A DNA stretch of 64,000 nucleotides, taken from contig CAZCTC010000008.1 in the NCBI GenBank assembly GCA_964501335.1, forward strand, positions 62,001-126,000. Reading direction: 5' to 3'. Shown piece after piece: positions 18,427 to 28,388 of this stretch (the first letter of the stretch is position 1; the number at the start of each line of letters is the position of its first letter). The position numbers and the translations under genes are program-made. The notes beneath the pieces are model-generated. The model saw only the letters and a list, made by a program, of their open reading frames with translations, made no database searches and was not told where the DNA came from. This stretch comes from CAZCTC01 sp964501335. Its GTDB lineage: Bacteria; Chloroflexota; Anaerolineae; B4-G1; SLSP01.

Positions 18427-21400
18427 CTACCGATTGCGCATGACGAGCGGCAGGTAGACGTTGATGACGGTGTTCAGGCTGAGGCCGGCGCTCTGTTGGG
18501 ACTCGATGTCGGCATCGCTGACGGCGGTGACCGTATAGCGATAGATCGGTCCCCAGTGAATGCCGGGGTCGCGATACCATGTGTCGGTGGTATCGGCGAT
18601 CCAGGTGAATTCCCCATTTCCTTCGGCGCGATAGATGCGATAGTGGCTCAGGGCAGCCCCCGGGACTGAGGGCCAGGTGAGGCCGGCGCTGAGTTCGGTG
18701 AAGTTGATGGAGCCGTTCAATCCTGCGGGAGCTTCCGGCACGCCGACGGTGAGGGTGGTTTCGTTGTTGGAGCCGTCGCTGTCGTCATCGAGGGCAGGGA
18801 TGATTCGGGCCGTGAGGGTGTGATGACCGCTGCGCGCCTGCCACGTTCCGGTCACCAGGTAAGTGCCGTTGAAGACCATTTCGGCCGGAACGGTGGCGGT
18901 GAAGATCAGTTCCTCTTTCAGCGTGTCGGCATCCTGAAGCAACTGGACCGTGACGGTCTGGTGGTTGCGTCCCAGCCCCAGGTTACGCACTTTGAGGGTG
19001 ACCGGCACGACGGTGCCGGAGAGCGGCAGGGTTTCGGCAACGGTGAGATCTTCCTCTGTGACGGCCATGTCGGCGACGACCGGGATGGTGGTGGCGTAGA
19101 CTTCGTCGTTGGCCATGCTGATGTTCTTTAAACTGGCGCCCGACATGACGGCCTTGGGGGCGGCTCCGCCCAGATTATAAGTTCCCAAAACGATCACCGT
19201 GGCCTGCCGGGGGCCGATGCCGTTCTGCCGGCGGATGACGACGGCGTCATGCATCCAGCTGTTGCCGGCTGTGATGGGGCCGGGTTCGCTGGCGACATAG
19301 TGCATGTCCAGCAGATCGATAGTGGCGGCCATGGCGACGCCGTTGTAGGCATCGGTGCCGGGTGCGCCGAAGCCGCGATAGACCAGGGCGGCCTGGTTTT
19401 CCGGGAGGATGATGACGCGCGGCCGTTCGATGCCGCGGACATTCGGTACCGTGTAGGCGTTCCAGCTGGTAGCCAGAATCGACTGCCCGTTCTTCTGCTG
19501 GACGGTGGCGGTGGAGAGGGCGGCATAGCCCAGCCAGTTGTTGTTGCCGATGCCGGTGGTGCTGGTGATGGACCGGTCTTTGTCGTAAAGGGCATAGGTC
19601 AGGAAGGGATGGTTTTCATCGTCCAGGACGACATCGGGCGTCAGAGCGCCGGCCGGGAGTCCGGTGGGATGGCTGTCGACGTTCCAGCGTTGCGCTTCGG
19701 GGAGCGCCGGGTCCCAGGTCGCGATGACGAGCGTACGTAGATCGTTGCGATTGAAGGGACTGTCCTTGGCGTTGCCGGTGGCGGCAATGGTCTGGCGGAC
19801 CCAGACGGCGGTCGCTTTGCCGGTCCCGTCGAAGGCCAGATCGACTTCGGCGTCGAGGTTGTCGGCGGGCGGCGCGGCGACGACGGCCACCGGGGACCAC
19901 ACGCCGGTGAGGGCATCGTAGACGGAGTACTCGATCTCCCATTTTTTCGTATTGCCGCTGCTGGCGTCGTGGATCCAGAGCGCCATCGCTCGATGGTGGG
20001 CGGGATCGCCGGCCAGAGTGACCCGGCCTCGCGGTCCGCTGCCGGTGGTGGTCAGCACCCGGCTGGCCGACCAGCTGTTGCCGTCCCAGAGGCTGTAGGA
20101 GATCTTTTGCGCGGCCAGCTGTTGCGTGACATGGGTCCAGGTCGTCGGTTGGGTGGCATTGGGGGTGTTGCTGGCATAGACCGCCAGGGCCAGCTCATTG
20201 TCGGCAAAGGCGAGCGCCGGCTCGTTGACCAGCAGGCCGGCGTTTCCGGCGACCGGCACCGGACTGCTCCAGGCGGCGCCGTCGTAGTAGGCAGAGTAGA
20301 TGACGCCCTGGTTCTGATCCGGGTGATTGCTGGTGTCGTGGACCCAGGTGCCCAGAACGTGGCCGTAGCCGTCGGTGGTCAGCGCCGGCGCCGGCAGGGT
20401 GGAAGGTGGGGGGGTGTTGGCGGCCAGGTTTTTGGAGATGAAGCAGTTATCGCCGGTTTTGAGGATCTCAAAGGGACCGAAGGAAGCTTCCCAGAAAAGC
20501 ACTTCGGCCCAGACCCGGCCGGTGATCTTGAATCCGACATTGGGTCCGTCGACGGTGAAGGGCGTCCCGGTGGCATGGAGGCTCATCGGCAGGGAAAAAC
20601 AGAGGCTGGGACTGCCGTCCACTCCGGCCGAGGCGACCCCTAACAGGATATCGACCCACAGGCTGATCGTGCCGTTGAGTTGGGCGCCGGGGGTCAGGGT
20701 GACTTCGGGGCCGAGATCGGCCGCGAGGCCGGGCATCACATTGGCATAGGTTTGGATGCCGAAGTTGATGCTCAACCGTACATTGATGACTCCCCAGTAG
20801 GAGGCGATCAGTCCGTTGTAAACCTCCCAGGGGCCGAAATCCTTGCGGAAAAGGTCGGTTTTTTCGCCGTTGTAGTTCTGGGGATAGGAAGGGCTGGCGG
20901 CTGTGTCGATCAGTCCGGCGGTGGGGATGGCGGTGAGTTCAATTTCCTTCACATGGCGGCAATCCGCACCGCCGCTGCCGCCCAGGCTCATGCACATGAC
21001 GGTGGCCTCGTTGATGTATCTGGCTTTGGAAACCCATGAGCCGTCGCGGCTGCTGAAGGTTTCGGTGACGATGACATCCGCGTTGAGCCGGTTTTCGATG
21101 CTGCCCAGATAGTCGATCGAGATGCTCTTATCGATGGGCAGTTGATCGATGCCGGTGCCGAAATCTTTGACCAGATGGCCGCTCATCGAATAGACGCCGT
21201 CGGTATAGGTGATGGGATCGGTGCGCGCCCAGGTGGGGTTTTTCAACCACGGCGGCGCGGCGGCGATGACGACCGGCACATCGAAGGCCGGTCCTTCGGA
21301 ATTCTGGACACCGCAGGTGGCAATCTTGTATTTGCCGAAGGGGACGACGTGCAGGGTCAATTCGCCGGGGTCCAGTTCGCTCATATTGAAGCTCACGCTC

Positions 21401-24400
21401 CAGTGATCCGGGTCGCCGGGCATCGAGGCCGTCAATACCTTTACCTGGCTGCCCAGGGTGACGGTTACCTTTTGGACATCTTCCAGTTCGCTGTTGAAAG
21501 TGATGGTGAAAGTGACATTGACCGCCGGGGCGCCGGCTACTTCCTTGAGCGAAAGGAACGGTCCGACTTTGCCCCAATCGGCGAGGTAACTGTCGATGGT
21601 GGCGGCCACATTGAGGGCCGCCGGACCGTTTTTGGGCGTGGGGGTCATGGCCAGACCGTTATAGCCCATGTTGCCGCGGCCGGAAACGCGGAAACCGGTT
21701 TTGGGATAATAGCCGCAGGCAAAGGCATCGAAGGTATAGCTGCCTTCCGGCAGATCGACCAGGATCTTGGTGGAAGGCGACACCGGTTGGAAGACTTGAT
21801 TGACGGGAATGGGATGCGTCCCGTCGACGGTCCCGATGGTCTCGCCGTGGAATACGACCTGAGGATAATGGTCCAGGGTGACGGGCATGCCGTTGGCCTC
21901 GCGGAGTTCCACCGTCCCGGTGGTGCGGTAGGGGCGCGGGTCCAGGGTGAAGGGCGCACAGATGATGTTACGGGAGACGAATTGTTCGCGATCCCATACC
22001 ATGTGGGCCTGACCGCCGGTTGAGGTCAGATGTTCATCGTATTCATAGAGTTTGGTGTTGAGACAGATGTAATAAGAACCGGTGGCCAGTTCGGTGCCCA
22101 CATCCCAGAGGGGGCCCTGCGGGTTCGCGGCGGCATTGAACCAGCCGTCGTGCAATAATAAATTGCCGCTGAAATCGTCCGTATCGGGCTCGTCCATGAG
22201 GACGGAGGTGGTCTGATGCCCGGTCAGTTGGGCGGGATCGGTGGTCAGAAGCAATTTGTATTCCGGCTCTCCGCATTTCCCGGTAGCGGGATCGATCACG
22301 CCGAGGGTCCAGGAACCGTTGGGGGCGTCGTCGTGGTAGACGCGGCAATCATTGGTGTCGATATTCCCGGCGATGTGGATGTTGGTGTTGATCTGGGCAT
22401 GGGTGACGGAGAGGGTCAGCGTAATCGGCCGGGTGACGACGCTCAGTTGGGTAACATTGAAGTCCGCCCGCCCGCGCTGGACCGCCACGCCGCCGCTGAA
22501 GGTGGTGGCGGTGATGGCATAGGTGTCGGAGGGGGTGTGCGCGGGCACTTTCAGCCGGGTGATATAGGTGGTGGTGGTGAGGTCGATCGGACCTTTGCGC
22601 GGCCAGAGGTCGGATTCGAGGAGCAGATCGGCCGAGCTGTTCAGGCTGCTGAGGGTGAAGCTGATCCAGTTCCCTCCCCGCACCGAGGTCACGGAGGGGA
22701 CGATTTGCAGGCCCGGGGTGACGGTGAATCGGGTGGCAGCCTGTTTGGTGCCGGCCCGGGCGATGAAGCCGTGGGAGCCCTGGCTGGCCGTGATCGGCAG
22801 GGTGACCTGGGCCTGGAAGGTGCCGTCGTAAGAACTCAGGATATCGCCCAGGATATAGGGTTGCCCGGAGGTGCTGGTAAACGAGAGCGTGACGGTGATG
22901 TTGGGCGGAAAAACCAGCCCGGTGAGCAGGACATCGCTGCCCGGTCCGCCGCTGCCGTGGTCGGCAAAGAGCGCCGGCGGGGTGGCATCGATGCGGAAGG
23001 GACCGTAGTGGGTAGTCTGGCTCCAGTTGCCGGCCAGATCGCGCACCCGCAGGTGGAAATAGTGGTTGTTGCCGTTGGGCAGGGCCGGGCTGACGGTCTG
23101 ATAGAGGTTGGGGTAGGGATGGTCGATCGGGTCGGGGGTGGTGTCGGGCGTGGTGGTTGAGGAGCTGCTCCATTCATAGGACCAGCCGGCTTCATCGACG
23201 CCGCTGCCCGGGACGACATCGCTGTAGAATTCCCACCACATTTCGATGGTGGTGTCGTCGGTCAAGACCTGCGAGACGGGATCGCTGCCGCCGATCGCGG
23301 GTGGGGCCGGGGGGACGGTATCCAGTTTATAGGGGCCCTGATGCAGGGTGGCGGCGGCCGGATTGCCGGCGGCATCGACGGCCCGGATATGGAAATACCA
23401 GGTGCCGTCGGCCGGAATGGTCAGACTGGCCGTCGTGGTCAGGGCGTCGATGGTCGCATCGGCGGGCTGGCTGGAATAGCTGTCCAGCTGGTAGGAATAG
23501 CCGGCGATGCCGCTGGAGGCGTCGGTCGCGCCGGACCAGTTAGCCGTAAAGAGCGGCTGCGTGCTCCAGGTGCCGGTCGGCCGGTTGGCGCTGACCAGGG
23601 TGGGATTGGTCGGCGCTGCGGTATCGATGGGTACGGTGTAGACCGGACTTTCGGTCAGATTGCCGGCCATGTCGGCGACGCGGAATTTGATCCGGTTGCG
23701 TTGCGTGCTCAATGAGTCCTGCCCGAAGGCCGGAGTGACGGTAAAGGTGTAGTTGGTGTTGGCCGCGGCGCGCTGCGGTTGCCAGGCGGCCTGCCAGGCG
23801 CTCCAGCTGCTGCCGCCGTTCAGGGAGATCGCATATTGGGCGGTGTAGAGATCCAATCCCGAGTGGGCGTCCAGGGCTTTGGCCGAGCAGGTCGGCGATT
23901 GGGTGGCGGTGACCCAGTCGGTGGGGGAGAAGGTGGTCCAGGCCGGGAAGACGGTATCGGTGACGAGGTAGGTGTGGCTGGCGGTAAAGGTGCCGCCGCA
24001 GTTAGTCGCGGTGGCGGTGATGGTGTAGGAACCTACATATTGCCCGGGATAGACGGCCTGGGCTTCATTCTGGCCGCTGTTGGGGGAGGGAGACCAGTGG
24101 TAGGCGATGAGCGGGTTGGCATTGGCGGGGCTGACGACGATGTTGAAGGTGGGATTCTGGCCGACGATCACGCTGGCCGGTCCGGAGATGGCGATGGAAG
24201 TGAGTGGGGCTGAGCAGAGCACATTGATGGTTTTAGTGGCCGCGACGGTGTTGCCGCAGTTGGCGGCCGTGCCGTGGATGATGTAACTGCCGGGGATATC
24301 CCAGCTGTAATGCGCCGCGCTGCTGCCCTGACCGGAAGCCGGCTGCGGTACCCAGGTATAGGAAATCGGGGTAGAGGCCGAGGCCGGGGTGATATTCATG

Positions 24401-26844
24401 GTCACCGTGATCTCGGTGCCGGGATTGATGCTGGTCGGGCTGTTGAGTTTGACGCTGCTCAAGGGTTGGGCGCAGAGGGTGATCAATGAGGTGGCATAGA
24501 GATCCCAATTGGCGCGGCGGAAATCCTGCCAGACGATAAAGGCCGTGTTGCTGGCAAAGGCGGCATTGGAGGCGGCCGCGGGATAGAGCTGCATATTTCC
24601 AGCGGCGTCGTTGTTGACCCGCCCCGAAGCGCTCCAGGTGAGGCCGCTGTCGGAAGTCAGGCTGTAGAAGATGTCCGAGTCGCCCATCCGGTCGTCTTCC
24701 CAGGTGAGGTAGATCTGTCCGTCGTAGACGACGGTGAGCGACGGGCGGGCGGCGTTGCTGGTGGACTGATCGTTGATTTGTTCCGGGGCATTCCAGGTCA
24801 GGCCGCGGTCGGCCGAAGCGGCGTGGTAGACGGCGTTGTGGCCGCTGCGGTTATCCTGCCAGGCGACGTGGACATAGCCGGTGGCGGTGTCGGCGCCCAG
24901 GGTAGGGTGGCTTTGTTGGAATTCGTTGTTTGTTCCATCGATACAGCTGCGGTTGGCCCAGTTCTGGCCGTAATTGGTCGAGCGGGCATAGCAGATCTTC
25001 CATTCGGCTGTGGTGGCGGAGCGTTTCTCCTCCCAGGCCAGATGGACTTCTCCGGGATCGCCCAGCGCCAGGACCGGGTGGGCGATGGCGAGGGCGTTGG
25101 TGATGACGGCCGTGCCGGTATAGGCCCAGGAGACTCCGCTGTTGGTGGAGCGGGCCAGATAGAGGGCATACTGGCCGGAGCGGGCGGCGTTCACCCAGAC
25201 GGCGTAGACCTGTCCGCTTTGGACGGCCAGATGCGGGGTAAGGACTTCACCGGAGTCGTAGGTTCCGGAGGCCAGTTGCAGATCGCTGTTCCAGGTGAGG
25301 CCGTTGTTGGTGGAGCGGTCGTAATAGATGGCGGTGTTGGTGCCGTTGCGGCTGCTCCAGACGGCATGGAGGGCGGTGGTCCCTTCGGCGGCCAGGGCCA
25401 GGTGCTCGACGTTGTGGCCGGCTTCGCTGACCCGGATATTGGAGCCCCAGCTCTGGCCGAGATCGGTCGAACCGGCGACATAGAAGGCCCCCAGGCTGTA
25501 TTCCAGGCCGGCGCGGTTGTCGCTCCAGCCGGTGTAGAGACGGCCGTTATCGGCGACCGCCAGGGCCGGCAGTCGTTGCAGGGCTTCGGGGGGGCTGTCG
25601 ATGGCTGTGGGAGTGCTCCAGCTCGTGCCGTTGTGGGAGGTGACCAGGATGTCGTTGGTGTCGCTGTCGGCGTATTCGGCCCAGGCCACATAAGGAGTGT
25701 TGCCGTTGACTGCCAGCGTCGGTGCCGATTTCTGAACGGTGCTGCCGGTGAGCGTTTCCGTGTTCCAGGAGGTCAGGATGTTTGTTTTGCGGCTGAAGTA
25801 GACCGTGTATTGGGTGTTGGAATAGACGCCCCAGGCTGCCAGAAAATGTCCTTCCTGGTTGAACGCTGAGATCGGCCCTTCCAGCAAGCCGACGGCGGTC
25901 GCGATGAGTTGGTCGTTGCTGATCCAGGTAGCCCCGCCGTTGGTGGAGATGTTGGCGTAGACCTCGGTGGCGTTGCGGCTGTCTTTCCAGGTAACCATGA
26001 CATTATCGCCGTTGACCGAAATAGAGGGGCGGGTCTGGTTGGCGGAGCCGGGATCGCGGTCGATGCGGGTGTCGTGCGACCACTGGGTGCCGTTCCAATA
26101 AGCATAGTAGATATCGCTGTTGCCGGAACGATAATCTTCCCACACCACATGGATGCGGCCGGCGGAATCGACAACGACATCGGGCCGGCTGTGGTTGGCC
26201 GTGCCGGCCGCGTCACCATTAAGACGCTGGTCGGCCGTCCAGGTAAGGCCTCGATTGTAGGAGCAGGAGAGGTAAATATCCGTGGTTCCGTTGCGGAAAT
26301 CCTGCCAGACAATGCAGATCGTGTTGGTGTAAACTCCGATGGCCGGGTATTCGGCGCTGCTGGTCAGTACATCGTTGATCTGCACCTCTTGAGACCAGGC
26401 GGTGCCGTTGCTGGAGCGGGAATAATAGACGGCGTTGGGGCCGCCTCGCTGATCGACCCAGACGGCGTGCAGCATTGTAGTGCCGTCGGAGGCCAGATCC
26501 GGCATGCGTTGGATCGTGCCGGGGACGTCGTGGTTGACGCGGGCGGCTGTTTCCCAGGAGCTGCCGGCATTGATCGAGCGGGCGAAGTAGAGATCGTCGT
26601 CGCCGTTGCGGGGATCAAGCCAGAGGGCATAGACATTGCTGCCCGTTGAGGCGGCTGCCAGGACCGGCAAGCTGCGCAGATCCGCGCTGCTGACGGCAGT
26701 GTCGTTGACCCGTGTTTCGGAATTCCAGGGAGGATCGGCCAGCGGGGCCGCCAGGCCGGGAAGGCGATTCCCCAGCCACAGTCCGGTCAGTCCCAGCGCA
26801 AGCGCCAGGCCGGCAAGGAAGAGTTTGAGGGAAAAACGTCGCAT
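18427..26844 (-). CDS. Giant secreted protein with sialidase-type (BNR) repeats, 2805 aa
   Basis: A very large exported protein of unknown function. ATG 26844 with GGAGG upstream starts a signal peptide (MRRFSLKLFLAGLALALGL); an in-frame start at 26946 would put 34 odd residues before it. Residues about 50-785 hold many BNR-like repeats with the pattern GSSWE/GLTW-S and VWQDFRNG, as in sialidase-type beta propellers. Two PKD-like domains follow (about 790-960), then Ig- or fibronectin-like domains (about 970-1450), a large part I cannot assign (about 1450-2150), a second propeller-like part (about 2150-2560), a CARDB domain (about 2595-2700) and an FnIII domain. The end is VYLPLVMRNR. No catalytic sialidase residues could be confirmed. 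Confidence 0.88.
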   Translation of the reverse strand: MRRFSLKLFLAGLALALGLTGLWLGNRLPGLAAPLADPPWNSETRVNDTAVSSADLRSLPVLAAASTGSNVYALWLDPRNGDDDLYFARSINAGSSWETAARVNHDVPGTIQRMPDLASDGTTMLHAVWVDQRGGPNAVYYSRSSNGTAWSQEVQINDVLTSSAEYPAIGVYTNTICIVWQDFRNGTTDIYLSCSYNRGLTWTADQRLNGDAAGTANHSRPDVVVDSAGRIHVVWEDYRSGNSDIYYAYWNGTQWSHDTRIDRDPGSANQTRPSISVNGDNVMVTWKDSRNATEVYANISTNGGATWISNDQLIATAVGLLEGPISAFNQEGHFLAAWGVYSNTQYTVYFSRKTNILTSWNTETLTGSTVQKSAPTLAVNGNTPYVAWAEYADSDTNDILVTSHNGTSWSTPTAIDSPPEALQRLPALAVADNGRLYTGWSDNRAGLEYSLGAFYVAGSTDLGQSWGSNIRVSEAGHNVEHLALAAEGTTALHAVWSSRNGTNTAIYYDRSTNNGLTWNSDLQLASGTYDSGEVLTPHLAVQSGQVYAVWVNAARSGQYALYLARSTNSGVSWAYTGTAVITNALAIAHPVLALGDPGEVHLAWEEKRSATTAEWKICYARSTNYGQNWANRSCIDGTNNEFQQSHPTLGADTATGYVHVAWQDNRSGHNAVYHAASADRGLTWNAPEQINDQSTSNAARPSLTVVYDGQIYLTWEDDRMGDSDIFYSLTSDSGLTWSASGRVNNDAAGNMQLYPAAASNAAFASNTAFIVWQDFRRANWDLYATSLITLCAQPLSSVKLNSPTSINPGTEITVTMNITPASASTPISYTWVPQPASGQGSSAAHYSWDIPGSYIIHGTAANCGNTVAATKTINVLCSAPLTSIAISGPASVIVGQNPTFNIVVSPANANPLIAYHWSPSPNSGQNEAQAVYPGQYVGSYTITATATNCGGTFTASHTYLVTDTVFPAWTTFSPTDWVTATQSPTCSAKALDAHSGLDLYTAQYAISLNGGSSWSAWQAAWQPQRAAANTNYTFTVTPAFGQDSLSTQRNRIKFRVADMAGNLTESPVYTVPIDTAAPTNPTLVSANRPTGTWSTQPLFTANWSGATDASSGIAGYSYQLDSYSSQPADATIDALTTTASLTIPADGTWYFHIRAVDAAGNPAAATLHQGPYKLDTVPPAPPAIGGSDPVSQVLTDDTTIEMWWEFYSDVVPGSGVDEAGWSYEWSSSSTTTPDTTPDPIDHPYPNLYQTVSPALPNGNNHYFHLRVRDLAGNWSQTTHYGPFRIDATPPALFADHGSGGPGSDVLLTGLVFPPNITVTLSFTSTSGQPYILGDILSSYDGTFQAQVTLPITASQGSHGFIARAGTKQAATRFTVTPGLQIVPSVTSVRGGNWISFTLSSLNSSADLLLESDLWPRKGPIDLTTTTYITRLKVPAHTPSDTYAITATTFSGGVAVQRGRADFNVTQLSVVTRPITLTLSVTHAQINTNIHIAGNIDTNDCRVYHDDAPNGSWTLGVIDPATGKCGEPEYKLLLTTDPAQLTGHQTTSVLMDEPDTDDFSGNLLLHDGWFNAAANPQGPLWDVGTELATGSYYICLNTKLYEYDEHLTSTGGQAHMVWDREQFVSRNIICAPFTLDPRPYRTTGTVELREANGMPVTLDHYPQVVFHGETIGTVDGTHPIPVNQVFQPVSPSTKILVDLPEGSYTFDAFACGYYPKTGFRVSGRGNMGYNGLAMTPTPKNGPAALNVAATIDSYLADWGKVGPFLSLKEVAGAPAVNVTFTITFNSELEDVQKVTVTLGSQVKVLTASMPGDPDHWSVSFNMSELDPGELTLHVVPFGKYKIATCGVQNSEGPAFDVPVVIAAAPPWLKNPTWARTDPITYTDGVYSMSGHLVKDFGTGIDQLPIDKSISIDYLGSIENRLNADVIVTETFSSRDGSWVSKARYINEATVMCMSLGGSGGADCRHVKEIELTAIPTAGLIDTAASPSYPQNYNGEKTDLFRKDFGPWEVYNGLIASYWGVINVRLSINFGIQTYANVMPGLAADLGPEVTLTPGAQLNGTISLWVDILLGVASAGVDGSPSLCFSLPMSLHATGTPFTVDGPNVGFKITGRVWAEVLFWEASFGPFEILKTGDNCFISKNLAANTPPPSTLPAPALTTDGYGHVLGTWVHDTSNHPDQNQGVIYSAYYDGAAWSSPVPVAGNAGLLVNEPALAFADNELALAVYASNTPNATQPTTWTHVTQQLAAQKISYSLWDGNSWSASRVLTTTGSGPRGRVTLAGDPAHHRAMALWIHDASSGNTKKWEIEYSVYDALTGVWSPVAVVAAPPADNLDAEVDLAFDGTGKATAVWVRQTIAATGNAKDSPFNRNDLRTLVIATWDPALPEAQRWNVDSHPTGLPAGALTPDVVLDDENHPFLTYALYDKDRSITSTTGIGNNNWLGYAALSTATVQQKNGQSILATSWNAYTVPNVRGIERPRVIILPENQAALVYRGFGAPGTDAYNGVAMAATIDLLDMHYVASEPGPITAGNSWMHDAVVIRRQNGIGPRQATVIVLGTYNLGGAAPKAVMSGASLKNISMANDEVYATTIPVVADMAVTEEDLTVAETLPLSGTVVPVTLKVRNLGLGRNHQTVTVQLLQDADTLKEELIFTATVPAEMVFNGTYLVTGTWQARSGHHTLTARIIPALDDDSDGSNNETTLTVGVPEAPAGLNGSINFTELSAGLTWPSVPGAALSHYRIYRAEGNGEFTWIADTTDTWYRDPGIHWGPIYRYTVTAVSDADIESQQSAGLSLNTVINVYLPLVMRNR

Positions 26845-27026
26845 TGGTTGAGCCTCCTGCATATAATGGATAATTTTTTGTAGATGTAAGGAAGATGTCG
26901 CAGCGGGTTGATCGAAGGATGTTGAGAAGATTGTAAGGGATAGCAATTAAAGTATAAAGGTAAAGCGTCCAAAAAACGTCCAATGCCGTGGATTGGATGA
27001 AAGTGTGAAGGTGCGCTGTGCTAACC

Positions 27027-27080
27027 TTAACAAAACGTTAACACGTTGTTACGCTGTTGTTAACCTCGATGTTATAGGAT
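27027..27080 (+). promoter_or_regulatory. Second PhoP-type box, upstream of the solute-binding/VWA operon
   Basis: Hexamers TTAACA (27027), TTAACA (27038), TTACGC (27049) and TTAACC (27060) are spaced by exactly 11 bp, and the surrounding 39 bases are nearly identical to those of the pstS box. TAGGAT at 27075-27080 lies at the same distance from the last hexamer as TATGAT does at pstS. The box also lies upstream of the divergent giant gene that starts at 26844. Confidence 0.8.
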
Positions 27081-27121
27081 CAGTATGCTCGACAAATCCA
27101 CCATTTTTAGAAAGGCATTTT

Positions 27122-28321
27122 ATGGGCAATATACCGAGGCTTAATTGGGGATTATTTGTCGGCTACATTCTGATCTCCCTGGCCGTTTTTGTGGCGGCCT
27201 TGATGGCCCCAGGGTTTCGCGACCTGGCCTATGCTCCGCTGCGGGAATTGATCCTGCCGCCGCCCAGCCCGATTGTGGTTGAGCTTCTCTATTCCTCTGA
27301 AAAAGAAGCCTGGTTGAATGAAGTGGTGCCGCAGTTTGAGTCGACGCATCCCCGCATCGACGGCCATCCCATACAGCTTCAACTGAAAAAGATGGGATCA
27401 CGGGAGATCTATATGGCCATTCTCGACGGGCAGGCCCAGCCGGATTTGATCAGCCCGGCCAGCTCATTGCAGATTTCGATTTTGCAGCAGCTTTCGACTT
27501 CGAAATTCAGCCAGCCGATCGTCAATGGAGCCGATCCCAGGGCCTGCCGGGATACGATGACGACCCCTCTGGTGCTGGTGGCCTGGAAAGAACGGGCGGA
27601 AGTTCTCTGGGGTGATTATCCTCCCGACGATCTCTGGATGCATTTGCAAAGTGCATTGGTCAATCCCCAGGGGTGGGGGGCTTACGGCCATCCTGAATGG
27701 GGCTATATCAAATTCGGCCATACCGATCCTTTGAAATCCAACAGCGGCTTTCAGACGCTGATCCTGATGACCTACAACTACAACCGCAAGATCGACGGAT
27801 TGACTTCGGCGGATATCTTGAACAATGTGGCTTATCAGCGGTGGTTTAAAGATTTTGAAGGCACGATTGGGACATTTGGGGAGAGTACCGGGGCTTATAT
27901 GCAGGAGATGATCGCTTACGGCCCCAGTCAGTATGATATCGTCGCGGTCTATGAATCTTCGGCGATCGAGCAGGCGGCGAATGCGGTGGGGCGTTACGGC
28001 GAATTGCAGGTCTATTATCCTCCGGTCACGTTGCTCAGCGATCATCCTTTCTGTGTGTTGAAGGCGCCGTGGGTGACTTCGCAAAAGGCCCGTGCGGCTC
28101 AGAAGTTTGTCGATTATCTGTTGGGGCCGGAGGCGCAACAGGCGGCGCTGGCCCAGGGGTTCCGTCCGGTCGATACGACGATTCCGTTGGATCAGTCCGG
28201 CAGCCCTTTCCAACGTTACGCGGCCAATGGGTTGCGGGTCGATCTGCCGGCTGAGGTGGAGATCCCTTCGGGGGATACGCTCAATACGCTGCTGGATTTT
28301 TGGATGCGGAATATTCCGTAG
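27122..28321 (+). CDS. Membrane-anchored solute-binding protein of unknown ligand, 399 aa
   Basis: It has the fold of a periplasmic binding protein and is held by an N-terminal helix (WGLFVGYILISLAVFVAALM). ATG 27122 has GAAAGG upstream; the frame is open to 26993, but that part crosses the promoter. The binding domain starts with VELLYSSEKEAWLNEVV and contains GWGAYGHPEWGYIKFGHTDP and APWVTSQKARAAQKFVDYLL. The next gene carries a clearly related domain (YGSEKKEWLDPLV, GWSAYGYPEWGNFKFGHTHP), so the two arose by duplication. No permease or ATPase lies nearby, so it is more likely a sensor or surface binder than a transporter part. The PhoP-type box suggests expression under phosphate starvation. 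Confidence 0.8.
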   Translation: MGNIPRLNWGLFVGYILISLAVFVAALMAPGFRDLAYAPLRELILPPPSPIVVELLYSSEKEAWLNEVVPQFESTHPRIDGHPIQLQLKKMGSREIYMAILDGQAQPDLISPASSLQISILQQLSTSKFSQPIVNGADPRACRDTMTTPLVLVAWKERAEVLWGDYPPDDLWMHLQSALVNPQGWGAYGHPEWGYIKFGHTDPLKSNSGFQTLILMTYNYNRKIDGLTSADILNNVAYQRWFKDFEGTIGTFGESTGAYMQEMIAYGPSQYDIVAVYESSAIEQAANAVGRYGELQVYYPPVTLLSDHPFCVLKAPWVTSQKARAAQKFVDYLLGPEAQQAALAQGFRPVDTTIPLDQSGSPFQRYAANGLRVDLPAEVEIPSGDTLNTLLDFWMRNIP

Positions 28322-28330
28322 TTGTTTTTG

Positions 28331-28365
28331 TATTTTTCGCGCCCTCTTCGGGGGCGCGGAAAATA
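28331..28365 (+). terminator. Intra-operon hairpin between the two solute-binding genes
   Basis: TATTTTTCGCGCCC pairs with GGGCGCGGAAAATA with one mismatch around a short TCTTCG-type loop. It is 10 bases after the stop codon. As between pstS and pstC, a GC-rich hairpin without a T run separates the first gene from the rest of the operon. Confidence 0.6.
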
Positions 28366-28388
28366 TACCCCATCTTGAAAGGAGCCTT

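Noticed and set aside
26993..27121. Longer N-terminus of the solute-binding protein
   Set aside because: This part covers the PhoP-type box and -10, and ATG 27122 has a ribosome site and a membrane anchor right after it.
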